From NCBI GenBank assembly GCA_016278265.1, contig JADQCE010000002.1, forward strand, positions 186,001 to 250,000: a DNA stretch of 64,000 nt, read 5' to 3'. Position 1 is the first letter of the stretch. Every line of letters starts with the position of its first letter. The translations under genes and the position numbers were made by a program. This document shows positions 17,027 through 28,894 of the stretch, piece after piece. Source of the DNA: Halothiobacillus sp. (lineage in GTDB: Bacteria; Pseudomonadota; Gammaproteobacteria; Halothiobacillales; Halothiobacillaceae). The notes under the pieces are model-generated. The model was not told the DNA's origin. It was given only the letters and a program-made list of their open reading frames with translations, and made no database searches.

Positions 17027-17545
17027 ATGAGGGGAGTGTCCATTGGTCGAGCGTTGATGCCGGTCCTCATGCTGGCTGCTGCCTGTGTGCAGGCCCAGGA
17101 GCATGCCGATGGCGCGGGGGACGTGGTCACGAGCGACCGGATCGGCATGGGTCTGGCGGCGGATATCGCCGAGGAGGCGGTCGCCGCCTGCACTCGACGG
17201 GGCTACGCGGTCACCGCGGTGGTGGTCGATCCGTCCGGCGACCCGCAGGTGATGATGCGCGCGACCCATGCGCCGCGCTTTACCCGCCAGATCGCCACCG
17301 ACAAGGCGCGTGCGGTGATCCTGGCCGGGATCGACTCGGGGGCCTTTCGCGCCAACCGCGAGGACATTCGCATGGAGATGAACCACGTCGACGGCATTCT
17401 CGTGCTCGACGGGGCGGTGGCGATCGAGTCGGCCGGCTCGACCATCGGCGCGCTCGGGGTGAGCGGTGCGCCGGGAGGCGACAAGGATGCCGAGTGCGCG
17501 CGCGAGGCGGTGGGGAACTTCTTCGACCGCCTGCAGCTGCGCTAG
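17027..17545 (+). CDS. Exported GlcG/HbpS-family (DUF336) protein
   Basis: 172-residue protein with an N-terminal signal peptide (hydrophobic core PVLMLAAACVQAQ, likely cleavage near AQA-QEH or similar). The mature part is the GlcG/HbpS fold: ADIAEEAVAACTRRGYAVTAVVVDPSGDPQVMMR, then GALGVSGAPGGDKDAECAREAV at the end. HbpS binds heme; other members are linked to glycolate or diol use. Ligand here is unknown. ATG 17027 follows GGAGGTTTTGCC. It is divergent from the DUF294 gene with a 70-base gap, and its stop overlaps that of the CDF gene by 4 bases. Confidence 0.85.
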   Translation: MRGVSIGRALMPVLMLAAACVQAQEHADGAGDVVTSDRIGMGLAADIAEEAVAACTRRGYAVTAVVVDPSGDPQVMMRATHAPRFTRQIATDKARAVILAGIDSGAFRANREDIRMEMNHVDGILVLDGAVAIESAGSTIGALGVSGAPGGDKDAECAREAVGNFFDRLQLR

Positions 17546-18432
17546 GCGTCGATCGGACAGGGGCAGCTGCCGCGCTCGATTTGCACCGTGGCGTGCTGGA
17601 TCCCGAAGCGCTGTCGCAAGTCGGTCTGGAGTTTATGCAGGAACGCGTCGCTGTCATCGGGTGGGTCGGGCATCACCAGGTGAACGCTCAACGCGGTCTC
17701 GCGGGTGGACAGCGCCCAGACGTGCAGATGGTGGTGATCGGTCACGCCGGGCTGGGCGGCGAGATGCCGCTCGACCTCGACGAGATCGACCTCCTCGGGC
17801 ACGCCATGCAGCACCAACTGCAGGGAGCGGCGCACCAGGCCGACCGCCGGGACCAGGATGATCAGGCTGACGAGGATGCTCAGCAGCGGGTCGATCAGTC
17901 CAAACCCGGTGAGCAGCACGATCAGGCCGGATACTGCGACGGCCACCGAGACGGCTGCGTCGGCGGCCATGTGCAGGAAGGCGCCGCGCAGGTTGAGGTC
18001 GTGTTTCTGGCCCGAGAGGAGTAGCCACGCAGTCGCGGTGTTGACCACCACACCGGCGAGCGCCACACCGATCACCAGCAGCCCGTGGACGGCGGGCGGA
18101 TCCGCTAGCCGCATGCCCGCCTCCCAGAGGATCCATAGCGAGACCAGCGCCAGCGTCACGCCGTTGATCAGCGCGGCAAGCAGCGTGCTGCTGCCGAGTC
18201 CGTAACTGAACTGGCGGGAGGCCAGCCGTCGAGTGAGGCGATTGGCCCCCCAGGCAAGCAGCAGCCCGAGCACGTCACCGAGGTTATGTGCCGCATCGGC
18301 CAGCAGGGCCATGGAGTGCCCGAGCATCCCGGCCACCGCCTCGATCACGACGAAGGCGAGGTTCAGGACAATGCCGATCCCCAGCGCCCGGCCGGCGGCA
18401 TCGCTGACATGGTGGTCGTGGTGGCTATGCAT
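17542..18432 (-). CDS. Cation diffusion facilitator, zinc exporter type
   Basis: 296-residue CDF transporter exchanging zinc (or a similar divalent ion) for protons at the inner membrane. Six TM segments are visible; the transport site reads LLADAAHNLGD (Asp46? in the first arm with His49 and Asp53) and HMAADA in TM5, the H-x3-D pairs of zinc-type members. The N-terminus is His-rich (MHSHHDHH), the C-terminal cytoplasmic domain has HHHLHVWALS, and the tail ends in CPCP. ATG 18432 lies on the opposite strand to the neighbouring GlcG-like gene. ZitB/CzcD-like; the exact metal is not determinable. Confidence 0.9.
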   Translation of the reverse strand: MHSHHDHHVSDAAGRALGIGIVLNLAFVVIEAVAGMLGHSMALLADAAHNLGDVLGLLLAWGANRLTRRLASRQFSYGLGSSTLLAALINGVTLALVSLWILWEAGMRLADPPAVHGLLVIGVALAGVVVNTATAWLLLSGQKHDLNLRGAFLHMAADAAVSVAVAVSGLIVLLTGFGLIDPLLSILVSLIILVPAVGLVRRSLQLVLHGVPEEVDLVEVERHLAAQPGVTDHHHLHVWALSTRETALSVHLVMPDPPDDSDAFLHKLQTDLRQRFGIQHATVQIERGSCPCPIDA

Positions 18433-18535
18433 GGCTGGGAGTCTCGGTCAGCGTGGCGAGGTGATGCTGCCCGGAGAGCGTCTCGGGAAGAGGGCGTGCC
18501 CGTGGCAGCGGATCACAAGGCCAGTGCAGCGGGGG

Positions 18536-21500
<2,965 letters not shown>

Positions 21501-21506
21501 TTGGTC

Positions 21507-23258
21507 ATGCCGCGTCTAGGCGCGGCCCGGCTTGCCGTGGCGATATTGGCCGTGGCGTGGCTGCTCGGGAGGACGGCGATAGCCGCGCCGAGCCCGCAGT
21601 TGCAACTGACTGGTCTGTCCGATACCCGCCTGATCACCAACGTCGGCCTGTCCGTACCGCGAATCGGCTTTTCCTGTCGGGCCAGCACCGCCCATATCCG
21701 TCGCTACCTTGATGCGGCCAGCGAGGCGGCCGAGGAGGCGTTGCAGGCCTACGGGTACTTCAATGCCCGCATTCGCCCGTCCATCCAGCCACGAGCGGAA
21801 TGCCGTGATCCGGCGCTGGATATCGAGGCCGGACCGGTCACCACGGTCGAATCGGTGAATATCGATCTGCCCGAGCCGATCCGCGAGATCGAATCGGTGC
21901 GCGAGTTCGTGGCCGAGAAACGTCCCGAGCCGGGCGATCCACTTGACCAGGCCGCCTACGATGCGCTTCGCGACGGGCTGCACTCTCGCGTGCGGAGGCT
22001 GGGCTACCTCGATGCCCGCTTCACGCGACGTGAGCTGGTGGTCGATCCGGCCACCCAGTCGGCGCGCATCGCGCTCGTGCTCGACCCGGGGGCGCGCTAC
22101 CGTTTTGGCGAGGTGGTCATCGAACAATCCATTCTCGAGCCCGAACTGGCCCAGCGGCTGACCGGCGTACCGCCCGGCGCGCCGTACACCAGCCGCGATC
22201 TGCTGGCGATGAACCAGAACCTGACCGGTACCGAGTACTTCGAGTCGGTCTCGGTGCGCCCGATGCTCGATGAGCGCGAGAACCTCGAGGTGCCGATCGA
22301 GATCACCACCTATCGCAGCCCGCGCACCTCCTATGAACTGCGTGCCGGTTACGCCACCGATGTCGGGCCGCGCGTCGGCGCCCAGGTCAAGCGCCGCTAC
22401 GTCAACAAGCGGGGGCACCAGTGGTCGGCCCGCACCGAACTCTCGGCGATCGAGCAGCGGCTGGACACCAGTTACACCATCCCGCGGGCGGCCGATCCGT
22501 TGCGCGAACGCTACGACATATACGCCCGGGTCACCCGTGAGGACAACAACGACATCCTGACCACCTCGGCGGCCAGCGGGGTGCAGTGGGTGCGCGAAAA
22601 CCACCCGTGGACCCAGTCGCTGTTTACCGAGTACCTGTTCGATCGCACCCGCTATGGCGACGATCCGCCCGCGTCCAACGGCTTTGCCATTCTGGGCGGT
22701 CGGTTGGGTTACAACGGGCTCGACGATCAGCTCTTTCCCACCGAAGGTGTTGTCTTCGACGTGTCACTGCAGGGTGCGGCCGAGCCGGTCGCCTCGGCGG
22801 CGAGCTTCGTCCGTGGCCGTGCCTTCGTTGGCGGCTACCTGCCGGTGGGGCGCTGGATCTTTGCTGGCCGTGCCGAGGCGGGCGTGATCGTTACCGACGA
22901 GTTCGACAAGATGCCGCGCTCGCTGCGTTTTTTCACCGGCGGGGATCGCTCGGTGCGCGGCTACGAGTACGAATCGTTGTCGCCGCGTGATGCGGACGGT
23001 ACGCGTATCGGCGGCAAGTATCTGCTGGCCGGCAGTCTCGAGGCCATGTTCCCGGTGGTCGGGGATGACTGGTACCTGGCCGCGTTCGTCGATAGCGGTA
23101 ATGCCTATATCGACCCCGAGGCCGAGCTCAAGACCGCCGCCGGTCTGGGCGTGCGTTGGCGCTCGCCGGTCGGCATGATCCGGGTGGACGTGGCCCAGCC
23201 ATTGGATGGCAGTGATGGCCTGCCGATGCTGCACCTCGGACTGGGGGCCGCGTTTTGA
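21507..23258 (+). CDS. tamA: Translocation and assembly module outer-membrane protein TamA
   Basis: 583-residue Omp85-family protein. A signal peptide (ending near RTAIAA) is followed by three POTRA domains (about 30-270) and a C-terminal 16-strand barrel with the conserved FFTGGDRSVRGYEYESLSPRD lid-lock loop; the last strand ends in Phe. TamA works with TamB to place certain outer-membrane proteins and may aid phospholipid transport. Start is uncertain: ATG 21507 is listed, but TTG 21501 sits at better spacing from GAGGT (21489-21493). It follows parE with no gap and overlaps tamB by 4 bases. Confidence 0.92.
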   Translation: MPRLGAARLAVAILAVAWLLGRTAIAAPSPQLQLTGLSDTRLITNVGLSVPRIGFSCRASTAHIRRYLDAASEAAEEALQAYGYFNARIRPSIQPRAECRDPALDIEAGPVTTVESVNIDLPEPIREIESVREFVAEKRPEPGDPLDQAAYDALRDGLHSRVRRLGYLDARFTRRELVVDPATQSARIALVLDPGARYRFGEVVIEQSILEPELAQRLTGVPPGAPYTSRDLLAMNQNLTGTEYFESVSVRPMLDERENLEVPIEITTYRSPRTSYELRAGYATDVGPRVGAQVKRRYVNKRGHQWSARTELSAIEQRLDTSYTIPRAADPLRERYDIYARVTREDNNDILTTSAASGVQWVRENHPWTQSLFTEYLFDRTRYGDDPPASNGFAILGGRLGYNGLDDQLFPTEGVVFDVSLQGAAEPVASAASFVRGRAFVGGYLPVGRWIFAGRAEAGVIVTDEFDKMPRSLRFFTGGDRSVRGYEYESLSPRDADGTRIGGKYLLAGSLEAMFPVVGDDWYLAAFVDSGNAYIDPEAELKTAAGLGVRWRSPVGMIRVDVAQPLDGSDGLPMLHLGLGAAF

Positions 23259-26200
23259 GAAAGGGGCGTGCGCTTCTAGTCACTCTCGTCTGGGTGCGGC
23301 GACTGGTGCTGATCGGGGGCTGGTCTGCCGTGCTGTTGGCGATTCTGGCCGCCGTGGCCGGCTGGTGGCTTACCGCCACCCCCGGCGGGGTGCAGTGGGC
23401 GTTGGCCCAGGCCGAGCGGCAGTTGCCGGCGTTGTCGATCGGCGAATCTCGTGGGACCTTCTGGCGTGGGCTGGAGCTCGAGCAGGTCGAGTGGGCGCCG
23501 GAGAATGGGGCCACCGCCGCCATCGGCAAGGCGCGGCTGCAGCTCGATCCGGTGGCCATTTGGCGCAGAGGTCTTCATTTTCCGGAAGTGGCCGTGCGCG
23601 ACGTTCGCATCGACCTGCCGGCAGACGATCCGTCGGCCCCGGCGGGCGAACCGTTCGACCTGGCTGATCTCTCCTTGCCGCCGGTGTCGCTGGCGATCGA
23701 GCGCCTGCGGGTCGATCGGCTCGTGGTCGTACAGGGCAACCGGCGCTACGAGGTGTCGCGCGCGCGGCTGTCGGCGTTGCTGGACGCCCGCGTCGAACGC
23801 CCGCGACTGGAAATGGATATCGACGAACTGGCCCTGCGCCTGCCGGACGGCGTGCGGCTGGACGCGCGCGCCACGGTGGCGCTGGAACCCGCCGGCGACA
23901 TCGCCTTGATGGGCCGCGCCGATTTCCTGCTCGATCATCCGCAGGGCTGGTTGTCCGGCCAGATCGAGGCCGATGGCGATTTGCTGGGGGAGCTGGATCT
24001 GCGCCCCCGGCTGGCCTGGATGGGGGCTGATGGGCTGCCGGCCGCGCTGTGCGGCCGTCTGCAACTCGATCAGGAGACCCTGACCATCGAGCAGCTGTCC
24101 GCCGATGTGCTGGGTGGTCGAATGGAATTATCCGGTGTGGCGGGGTGGCTGCCGACGGGACGGGTCGAGTTGACCGGCCGTGGCGAGTCGCTCAACCCGG
24201 CCTGGGTGTCGCCGGGCACACCCGGATCGCTCGATTTCGATATCGATGCCGACCTTCAGGCGGCCGACGGCTGGTTGCCGGTGGCGGGCCGTCTGTCGGT
24301 GACCGACCTGGCAGGCCAATTGGCCGGGGAGTCGATCGAGGCGGTGGACGTCAAGTTGCTTCTCGACGAGAGCCAGGTCGAGGCACGGATATCGGGTCAG
24401 GCCGGTGGAGGCGAGCTCCGTGTGGATGCCCAGCTCGATGCCGAGCGTCACCTTCAGGCCGACTGGCAGATCGATGCGCTGCCGCTCGCCGGCGGAGCCC
24501 AGGGGACGCCGCCGGTACATCTGGCCAGTCGCGGCCGGCTCGATGCCGAGCTGCCCGACTGGAATCAGTCACTGACCGGTGCCGAGTGGCTGTCGTCCGT
24601 CCGGGCGCGGCTGGAAGATGGCCGGCTCGAGCTGATCGAACGTCGTGGCGACGACCAGCGGCGGGCCGTGACCCTTGAGGCGGCCGCCGGGTTGGAGAAT
24701 GGGCATCTTGTGGTCGAACGTCTGAACCTCGACGCGCCGGGCACCACGCTTGCGGCTTCCGGGGCGCTGGACCTCGATCCGGATTGGGCGCAATGGCAAC
24801 TCGATGGTGTGCAGGGCGAGCTCGCGGTGCCGGATCTCGCGGCGTTGCCCTGGGATCTTTTCGAACGTCTGCCCGGCGTGGACCTGTCGCCCCTACAACC
24901 CGAAACCGCGCGCGGTGCAATACACATCGACGTGGATGCCTCGGGTCCGATCCTCGCCCCCCAGGGGCAGTTCGAAGCACGTATTGATGCGTTGCGACTG
25001 GCGGGTTATACGCTCGACTGGGCGCAGGCGACAGCGGTGATCGACCCGGCCGGTGAAAAGACGGCGTTGACGGAACGACGCATGCAGGTCTCCATCGAGG
25101 CCGGCGCGTTTGCCCCGGCCGCGGGCGAGGCCCTGTTCGATCGCCTGTCGTTCGCGGTCGAAGGGCGGCCGTCCGCGCATCAACTGACCCTCGATGTCGA
25201 CGGCCCGGTCGAGGCGCGACTGGCCGCACAGGGCGGTTGGCAGGCGGCCGCGGAAGAAGCGGGGTGGCAGGGGCAGTTGACCCGTCTGGATCTGGGACTG
25301 CCCGCCGGGGACCCGTGGCGATTACGTGCGCCGGCCGATCTTTCGGTCTCGCCCACATCGCAGCGACTCGAATCGTTGTGCATGCAGCCCGTCGTCCCGG
25401 GGCTTGCCGCTGATGATGTCGGCTCGCTCTGCCTGACCGGCGAGCGTGCGGGGGAGATCGTCACGGCGCAAGTCGACGGGGATCTTGCGCTGGCGGCCTT
25501 GTGGCAGCAGTGGCCCGGGCACGAGGGGGCTGCGGTCGAATGGCCGGGGCGCGTTTCGGTCGCCGCCGAGGCTCGGCTCGACGGGGCTTCCCGCTCGGCG
25601 AACGTGGATCTGCGGCTGCCGCCCAGCGAGATCCGGTTTACCGGTCGCGACGACCTCGCGACCGATGTCGATCGCGAAGTGATCACCTATCCCGAGACCC
25701 GCCTGACGGCCAGCCTGGCCGATGAACAGGTCGAGGCCGCCCTGCAGGGCGGGCTCGAGGACTGGCTGGTCTTCGACGGGCAGGGCGAGGCGAACCTGGA
25801 TGACGGGGCGCTGGACGGCGCGCTCTCGCTCGAGGAGGCCGAACTCGCCCGGCTGTTCGATCTGGCCGATCGATTGGTCGGTCCACTGGATTGGCCCATC
25901 AGTGATCTGGCCGGTTCATTGAGCGGACAGTTGGCGGTTTCGGGCCGTCTGGACGCGCCGAGGCTGTCGGGGCGACTACTGGGCGAAGACCTGGCATTCG
26001 CCTCCCTGCCCACCGGCACCGAGTACCAAGACGGAAGTCTGGAACTGTCGGTCGAGCCAGACGGTGCGCTGCGCTTGACGGCCGACTTGCTGGGCGAGGC
26101 CGAGACCCCGCCGCGGCCGGTGTTCTCGGCGCGCCGAGTCGACGAGGTCGAATCGCCTCTCAGCCGGGGGCGGATCCGGCTGGAAGGCAATGGGCATCTC

Positions 26201-27184
26201 GCGGCATTCGATGACTGGCGCCTGGAGGCCGAGCTGGGCGGTGAGGCCGTGCCGATATTGCGCCTGCCGACATTGGCGGTGGATGCGCGCCCGGCGATCA
26301 CCATCGATCTGGCGCCGGATGGCGGGCAGCTGGACGGGGCGATTTACGTGCCCCTGGCGATCGCCAATCTCGAGGAACTGCCGGAGAGTGCCCGGGGTAA
26401 CTCCGAGGACCTGGTGATCGTCGGCGAGGAGGTCGAGGAGCCGGGGGGCGTCTATCCGCTGACTGGTGATATCGAGGTGATTCTCGGTGACCAGGTCAGT
26501 CTGCGAGGTGAGGGCTTCGCCACGCGCCTGACGGGCGGGTTGGAGATGCGGATGCGTCCGGGCGAATCGCCGGGGGCGTTCGGCGAGATCCGCCTGAAAG
26601 ACGGACGCTACGAGATCTACGGCCAGACGTTGGCGGTGGAGCGTGGTCGGCTGATCTTCACCGGGCCGCTGACCGCGCCGGGGTTGGACGTGGTCGCCAC
26701 GCGCGAGATCAACGACGATGCCGGTACGGTGGTGGGGCTGTCGATCGCCGGGCAGCTGGAATCGCCCGAGACCGAGGTGTTCTCGCGGCCGCCGACCTCG
26801 CCTAGCGATGCCTTGTCGCTGTTGCTCACCGGACGGCGCCTGTCGGCCGGCAGCGATGCCGATGCCTCCCTGCTGCTCAACGCGATCGCGGGGTTGGGCA
26901 TTCGTCAGGGCGACGATCTCGCCCAGCAGGTCAACAGCGTGTTCGGCTTCGACGAGATCGGGCTGACCTCCGATGGCGGGGTGGGCGGCACGCGCTTGAG
27001 CGTGGGCAAGCGCATCGGCGAGAATCTGCTGGTGCGCTATGCCGTGGGCGTTTTCGATGGAGTCGGTGAGGTGATCACGCGTTATCGCATCAACAAGTTC
27101 CTGCACCTGGAGTTCTCCAGTAGTACCGAGTCGCAGTCGGGCGACCTGATCTACCAGATCGACCGCGGTCGCCCGGAGGACTGA
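23255..27184 (+). CDS. tamB: Translocation and assembly module inner-membrane protein TamB
   Basis: 1309-residue AsmA-like/TamB protein. One N-terminal TM helix (about 18-42) anchors it in the inner membrane; a very long beta-rich taco-like body spans the periplasm, and the C-terminal TamB domain (DUF490, with GEIRLKDGRYEIYGQTLAVERG and VGKRIGENLLVRYAVGVFD) contacts TamA. Start is TTG 23255, overlapping the tamA stop (TTGA) with GGGGG just upstream; GTG 23294 is an alternative. Size agrees with E. coli TamB (1259). It overlaps the next gene by one base. Confidence 0.94.
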   Translation: MRKGRALLVTLVWVRRLVLIGGWSAVLLAILAAVAGWWLTATPGGVQWALAQAERQLPALSIGESRGTFWRGLELEQVEWAPENGATAAIGKARLQLDPVAIWRRGLHFPEVAVRDVRIDLPADDPSAPAGEPFDLADLSLPPVSLAIERLRVDRLVVVQGNRRYEVSRARLSALLDARVERPRLEMDIDELALRLPDGVRLDARATVALEPAGDIALMGRADFLLDHPQGWLSGQIEADGDLLGELDLRPRLAWMGADGLPAALCGRLQLDQETLTIEQLSADVLGGRMELSGVAGWLPTGRVELTGRGESLNPAWVSPGTPGSLDFDIDADLQAADGWLPVAGRLSVTDLAGQLAGESIEAVDVKLLLDESQVEARISGQAGGGELRVDAQLDAERHLQADWQIDALPLAGGAQGTPPVHLASRGRLDAELPDWNQSLTGAEWLSSVRARLEDGRLELIERRGDDQRRAVTLEAAAGLENGHLVVERLNLDAPGTTLAASGALDLDPDWAQWQLDGVQGELAVPDLAALPWDLFERLPGVDLSPLQPETARGAIHIDVDASGPILAPQGQFEARIDALRLAGYTLDWAQATAVIDPAGEKTALTERRMQVSIEAGAFAPAAGEALFDRLSFAVEGRPSAHQLTLDVDGPVEARLAAQGGWQAAAEEAGWQGQLTRLDLGLPAGDPWRLRAPADLSVSPTSQRLESLCMQPVVPGLAADDVGSLCLTGERAGEIVTAQVDGDLALAALWQQWPGHEGAAVEWPGRVSVAAEARLDGASRSANVDLRLPPSEIRFTGRDDLATDVDREVITYPETRLTASLADEQVEAALQGGLEDWLVFDGQGEANLDDGALDGALSLEEAELARLFDLADRLVGPLDWPISDLAGSLSGQLAVSGRLDAPRLSGRLLGEDLAFASLPTGTEYQDGSLELSVEPDGALRLTADLLGEAETPPRPVFSARRVDEVESPLSRGRIRLEGNGHLAAFDDWRLEAELGGEAVPILRLPTLAVDARPAITIDLAPDGGQLDGAIYVPLAIANLEELPESARGNSEDLVIVGEEVEEPGGVYPLTGDIEVILGDQVSLRGEGFATRLTGGLEMRMRPGESPGAFGEIRLKDGRYEIYGQTLAVERGRLIFTGPLTAPGLDVVATREINDDAGTVVGLSIAGQLESPETEVFSRPPTSPSDALSLLLTGRRLSAGSDADASLLLNAIAGLGIRQGDDLAQQVNSVFGFDEIGLTSDGGVGGTRLSVGKRIGENLLVRYAVGVFDGVGEVITRYRINKFLHLEFSSSTESQSGDLIYQIDRGRPED

Positions 27185-27873
27185 TGGGCATCGGATTGCT
27201 GATCGGTCTGGGCCTGATGGCCGCGTTCTCCTACCTGCCCGGCTGGTGGGTGGGGCGCGTGATGCGTCGTCACAGCCAGCCGGCCGACCGCTTCGATTTT
27301 TCCGGGGCGGATCTGGCCCGCTACCTGCTAGACCAGCATCACCTCGAATACGTCAAGGTCGAGAAGACCGACAGCGGCGATCACTACGATCCCGCCGATC
27401 GGGCCGTGCGCCTGTCGCCGGCGCATTTCTCGGGACGGTCGTTGACCGCGATCACGGTGGCCGCCCACGAGGTGGGGCACGCGCTGCAGGATGCCGAGCA
27501 GTACCCGCCGTTCCTGCGTCGCCAGGAGGTGGTCGAGCGCACCCAGTGGGCGCAGCGGATCGCCGGCTGGATACTGGTCGCGATTCCCGTGGTCTCGGTG
27601 ATCCAGAAGGGGCCGTTTGCCGGTCTGGTGATGTTCGCCGCCGGTGTGCTCACCATGGCCGTGCCGGTGTTCGCTCACCTGGCGACCCTGCCCACCGAGC
27701 TCGATGCCAGCTTCAATCGCGCCTTGCCGATGCTCAAGGAGGCCGGGCTCTTGAAGCGCGCCGACCGTCGACCGGCGCGACGCATCCTGCGGGCGGCGGC
27801 CTTCACCTACGTCGCCCAGGCGCTCTCGTCGTTGATCAACGTCTTCAAGTGGCTGCGCGGCATGCGTCGTTGA
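27184..27873 (+). CDS. Membrane zinc metallopeptidase, YugP type
   Basis: 229-residue inner-membrane protein of the neutral zinc metallopeptidase family represented by YugP (Zn_peptidase_2). An N-terminal TM helix (about 3-22), an active site with zinc motif H95-E-V-G-H99 followed by ALQDAEQYPPFLRRQ, then hydrophobic segments (about 120-165) and a tail that retains the family end. The ATG at 27184 shares a base with the tamB stop (TGATG), implying translational coupling. The substrate is unknown; proximity suggests a link to TamAB or to envelope quality control. Confidence 0.85.
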   Translation: MGIGLLIGLGLMAAFSYLPGWWVGRVMRRHSQPADRFDFSGADLARYLLDQHHLEYVKVEKTDSGDHYDPADRAVRLSPAHFSGRSLTAITVAAHEVGHALQDAEQYPPFLRRQEVVERTQWAQRIAGWILVAIPVVSVIQKGPFAGLVMFAAGVLTMAVPVFAHLATLPTELDASFNRALPMLKEAGLLKRADRRPARRILRAAAFTYVAQALSSLINVFKWLRGMRR

Positions 27874-27977
27874 CACCCCGTCTGCTTTGCGTCCGAACCC
27901 AGGCGTGTCTCGTATACAATGCCCGCCATCACGCCGGCATCCGGCACGAAATCCAGAGTAAAAGCAGGAAACGCGTC

Positions 27978-28748
27978 ATGCAGAGCCAATACCTCGAAAC
28001 CGCGCTGGCCGCCGCCCGCGCCGCCGAAACTGTCGTCCGTCGCTACTGGCAACAGAATGTCGAGATCGAGATCAAGGAAGACGCCACGCCGGTCACGGTC
28101 GCCGACGTGGAAACCGAGAAGGCGATCAAGGCGGTGATCCTGGATGCCTTCCCGGAGCACGGCTTCTACGGCGAGGAGACGGGCAAGACGCGCCCCGAGG
28201 CGGAGTTCACCTGGCTGGTCGATCCCATCGATGGCACCAAGAGCTTCGTGCGCGAGTACCCGTTCTTTTCCACGCAGATCGCACTGATGCAGGGCGACGA
28301 GATCATCCTGGGCGTGTCCAGCGCACCGGTGTTCGGCGAGTACGCCTACGCCGAGAAGGGAGGTGGGGCGTTCTTCATGGACCGCGCCGCGCGGGTCAGT
28401 CAGATCAACACGCTCAGCGAGGCGACGTTGTCGGTGGGCAACCTGTCGACGCTGGCCAAGCAGCCGGTCGGCTGGGCGGGCCTGGCGACGCTGGTCGCCG
28501 AGGTCAACCGCACCCGCGGCTACGGTGATTTCTACCACTACCACCTGCTGGCGCGTGGCGCGATCGACCTGATCGTCGAGTCGGACGTCAACGTGCTCGA
28601 CATCGCCGCGCTGTCGGTGATCGTCCAGGAGGCCGGTGGCGTGTTCACCGACCTGGAAGGCAAGGGCGTCGGTCTAGACACCACGACGGTCTGTGCCGCG
28701 GCCACGCCGGAGCTGCATCAGATCGCGCGCAAGCGACTGGGGTACTAA
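27978..28748 (+). CDS. hisN: Histidinol-phosphatase HisN-like / inositol-monophosphatase family
   Basis: 256-residue magnesium-dependent phosphatase of the inositol-monophosphatase superfamily. The metal-site motifs GEETG, DPIDGTKSF and LDIAALSVIVQEAGG are visible; the last has Leu where many members have Trp. Closest by pattern to HisN-type histidinol-phosphate phosphatases, but sugar phosphate or 3'-phosphoadenosine phosphate substrates cannot be excluded. ATG 27978 follows GCAGGAAACGCGTC. A TATACAAT-like -10 lies at 27913-27920 but no good -35 is at the right distance. Confidence 0.8.
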   Translation: MQSQYLETALAAARAAETVVRRYWQQNVEIEIKEDATPVTVADVETEKAIKAVILDAFPEHGFYGEETGKTRPEAEFTWLVDPIDGTKSFVREYPFFSTQIALMQGDEIILGVSSAPVFGEYAYAEKGGGAFFMDRAARVSQINTLSEATLSVGNLSTLAKQPVGWAGLATLVAEVNRTRGYGDFYHYHLLARGAIDLIVESDVNVLDIAALSVIVQEAGGVFTDLEGKGVGLDTTTVCAAATPELHQIARKRLGY

Positions 28749-28787
28749 GGCCGGGTTTCCCGCCGGGGCTTTGGGCTGGGCTTTACG

Positions 28788-28832
28788 TCCAACGTCGGCC
28801 GCATGGCCGACGCCGAGGTGTTTCCCGTTGGA
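28788..28832. repeat. Nested inverted repeat between hisN and uppP
   Basis: Inner palindrome CGTCGGCC / GGCCGACG around loop GCAT (28793-28812) within an outer pair TCCAAC (28788-28793) and GTTGGA (28827-28832). It lies between two convergent genes and has no T-run, so it is a stable structure rather than a standard terminator. Confidence 0.45.
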
Positions 28833-28894
28833 TGGATTCGTCGGGCTGAAACCTAATTGACAGGTCGGTGGAAATCGTCCGTGAGGCGCCGATG

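Noticed and set aside
27870-27920. Promoter for the hisN-like gene (TTGACA at 27870, TATACAAT at 27913)
   Set aside because: The spacing is about 37 bases, too long; no other -35 fits, so it was not listed.
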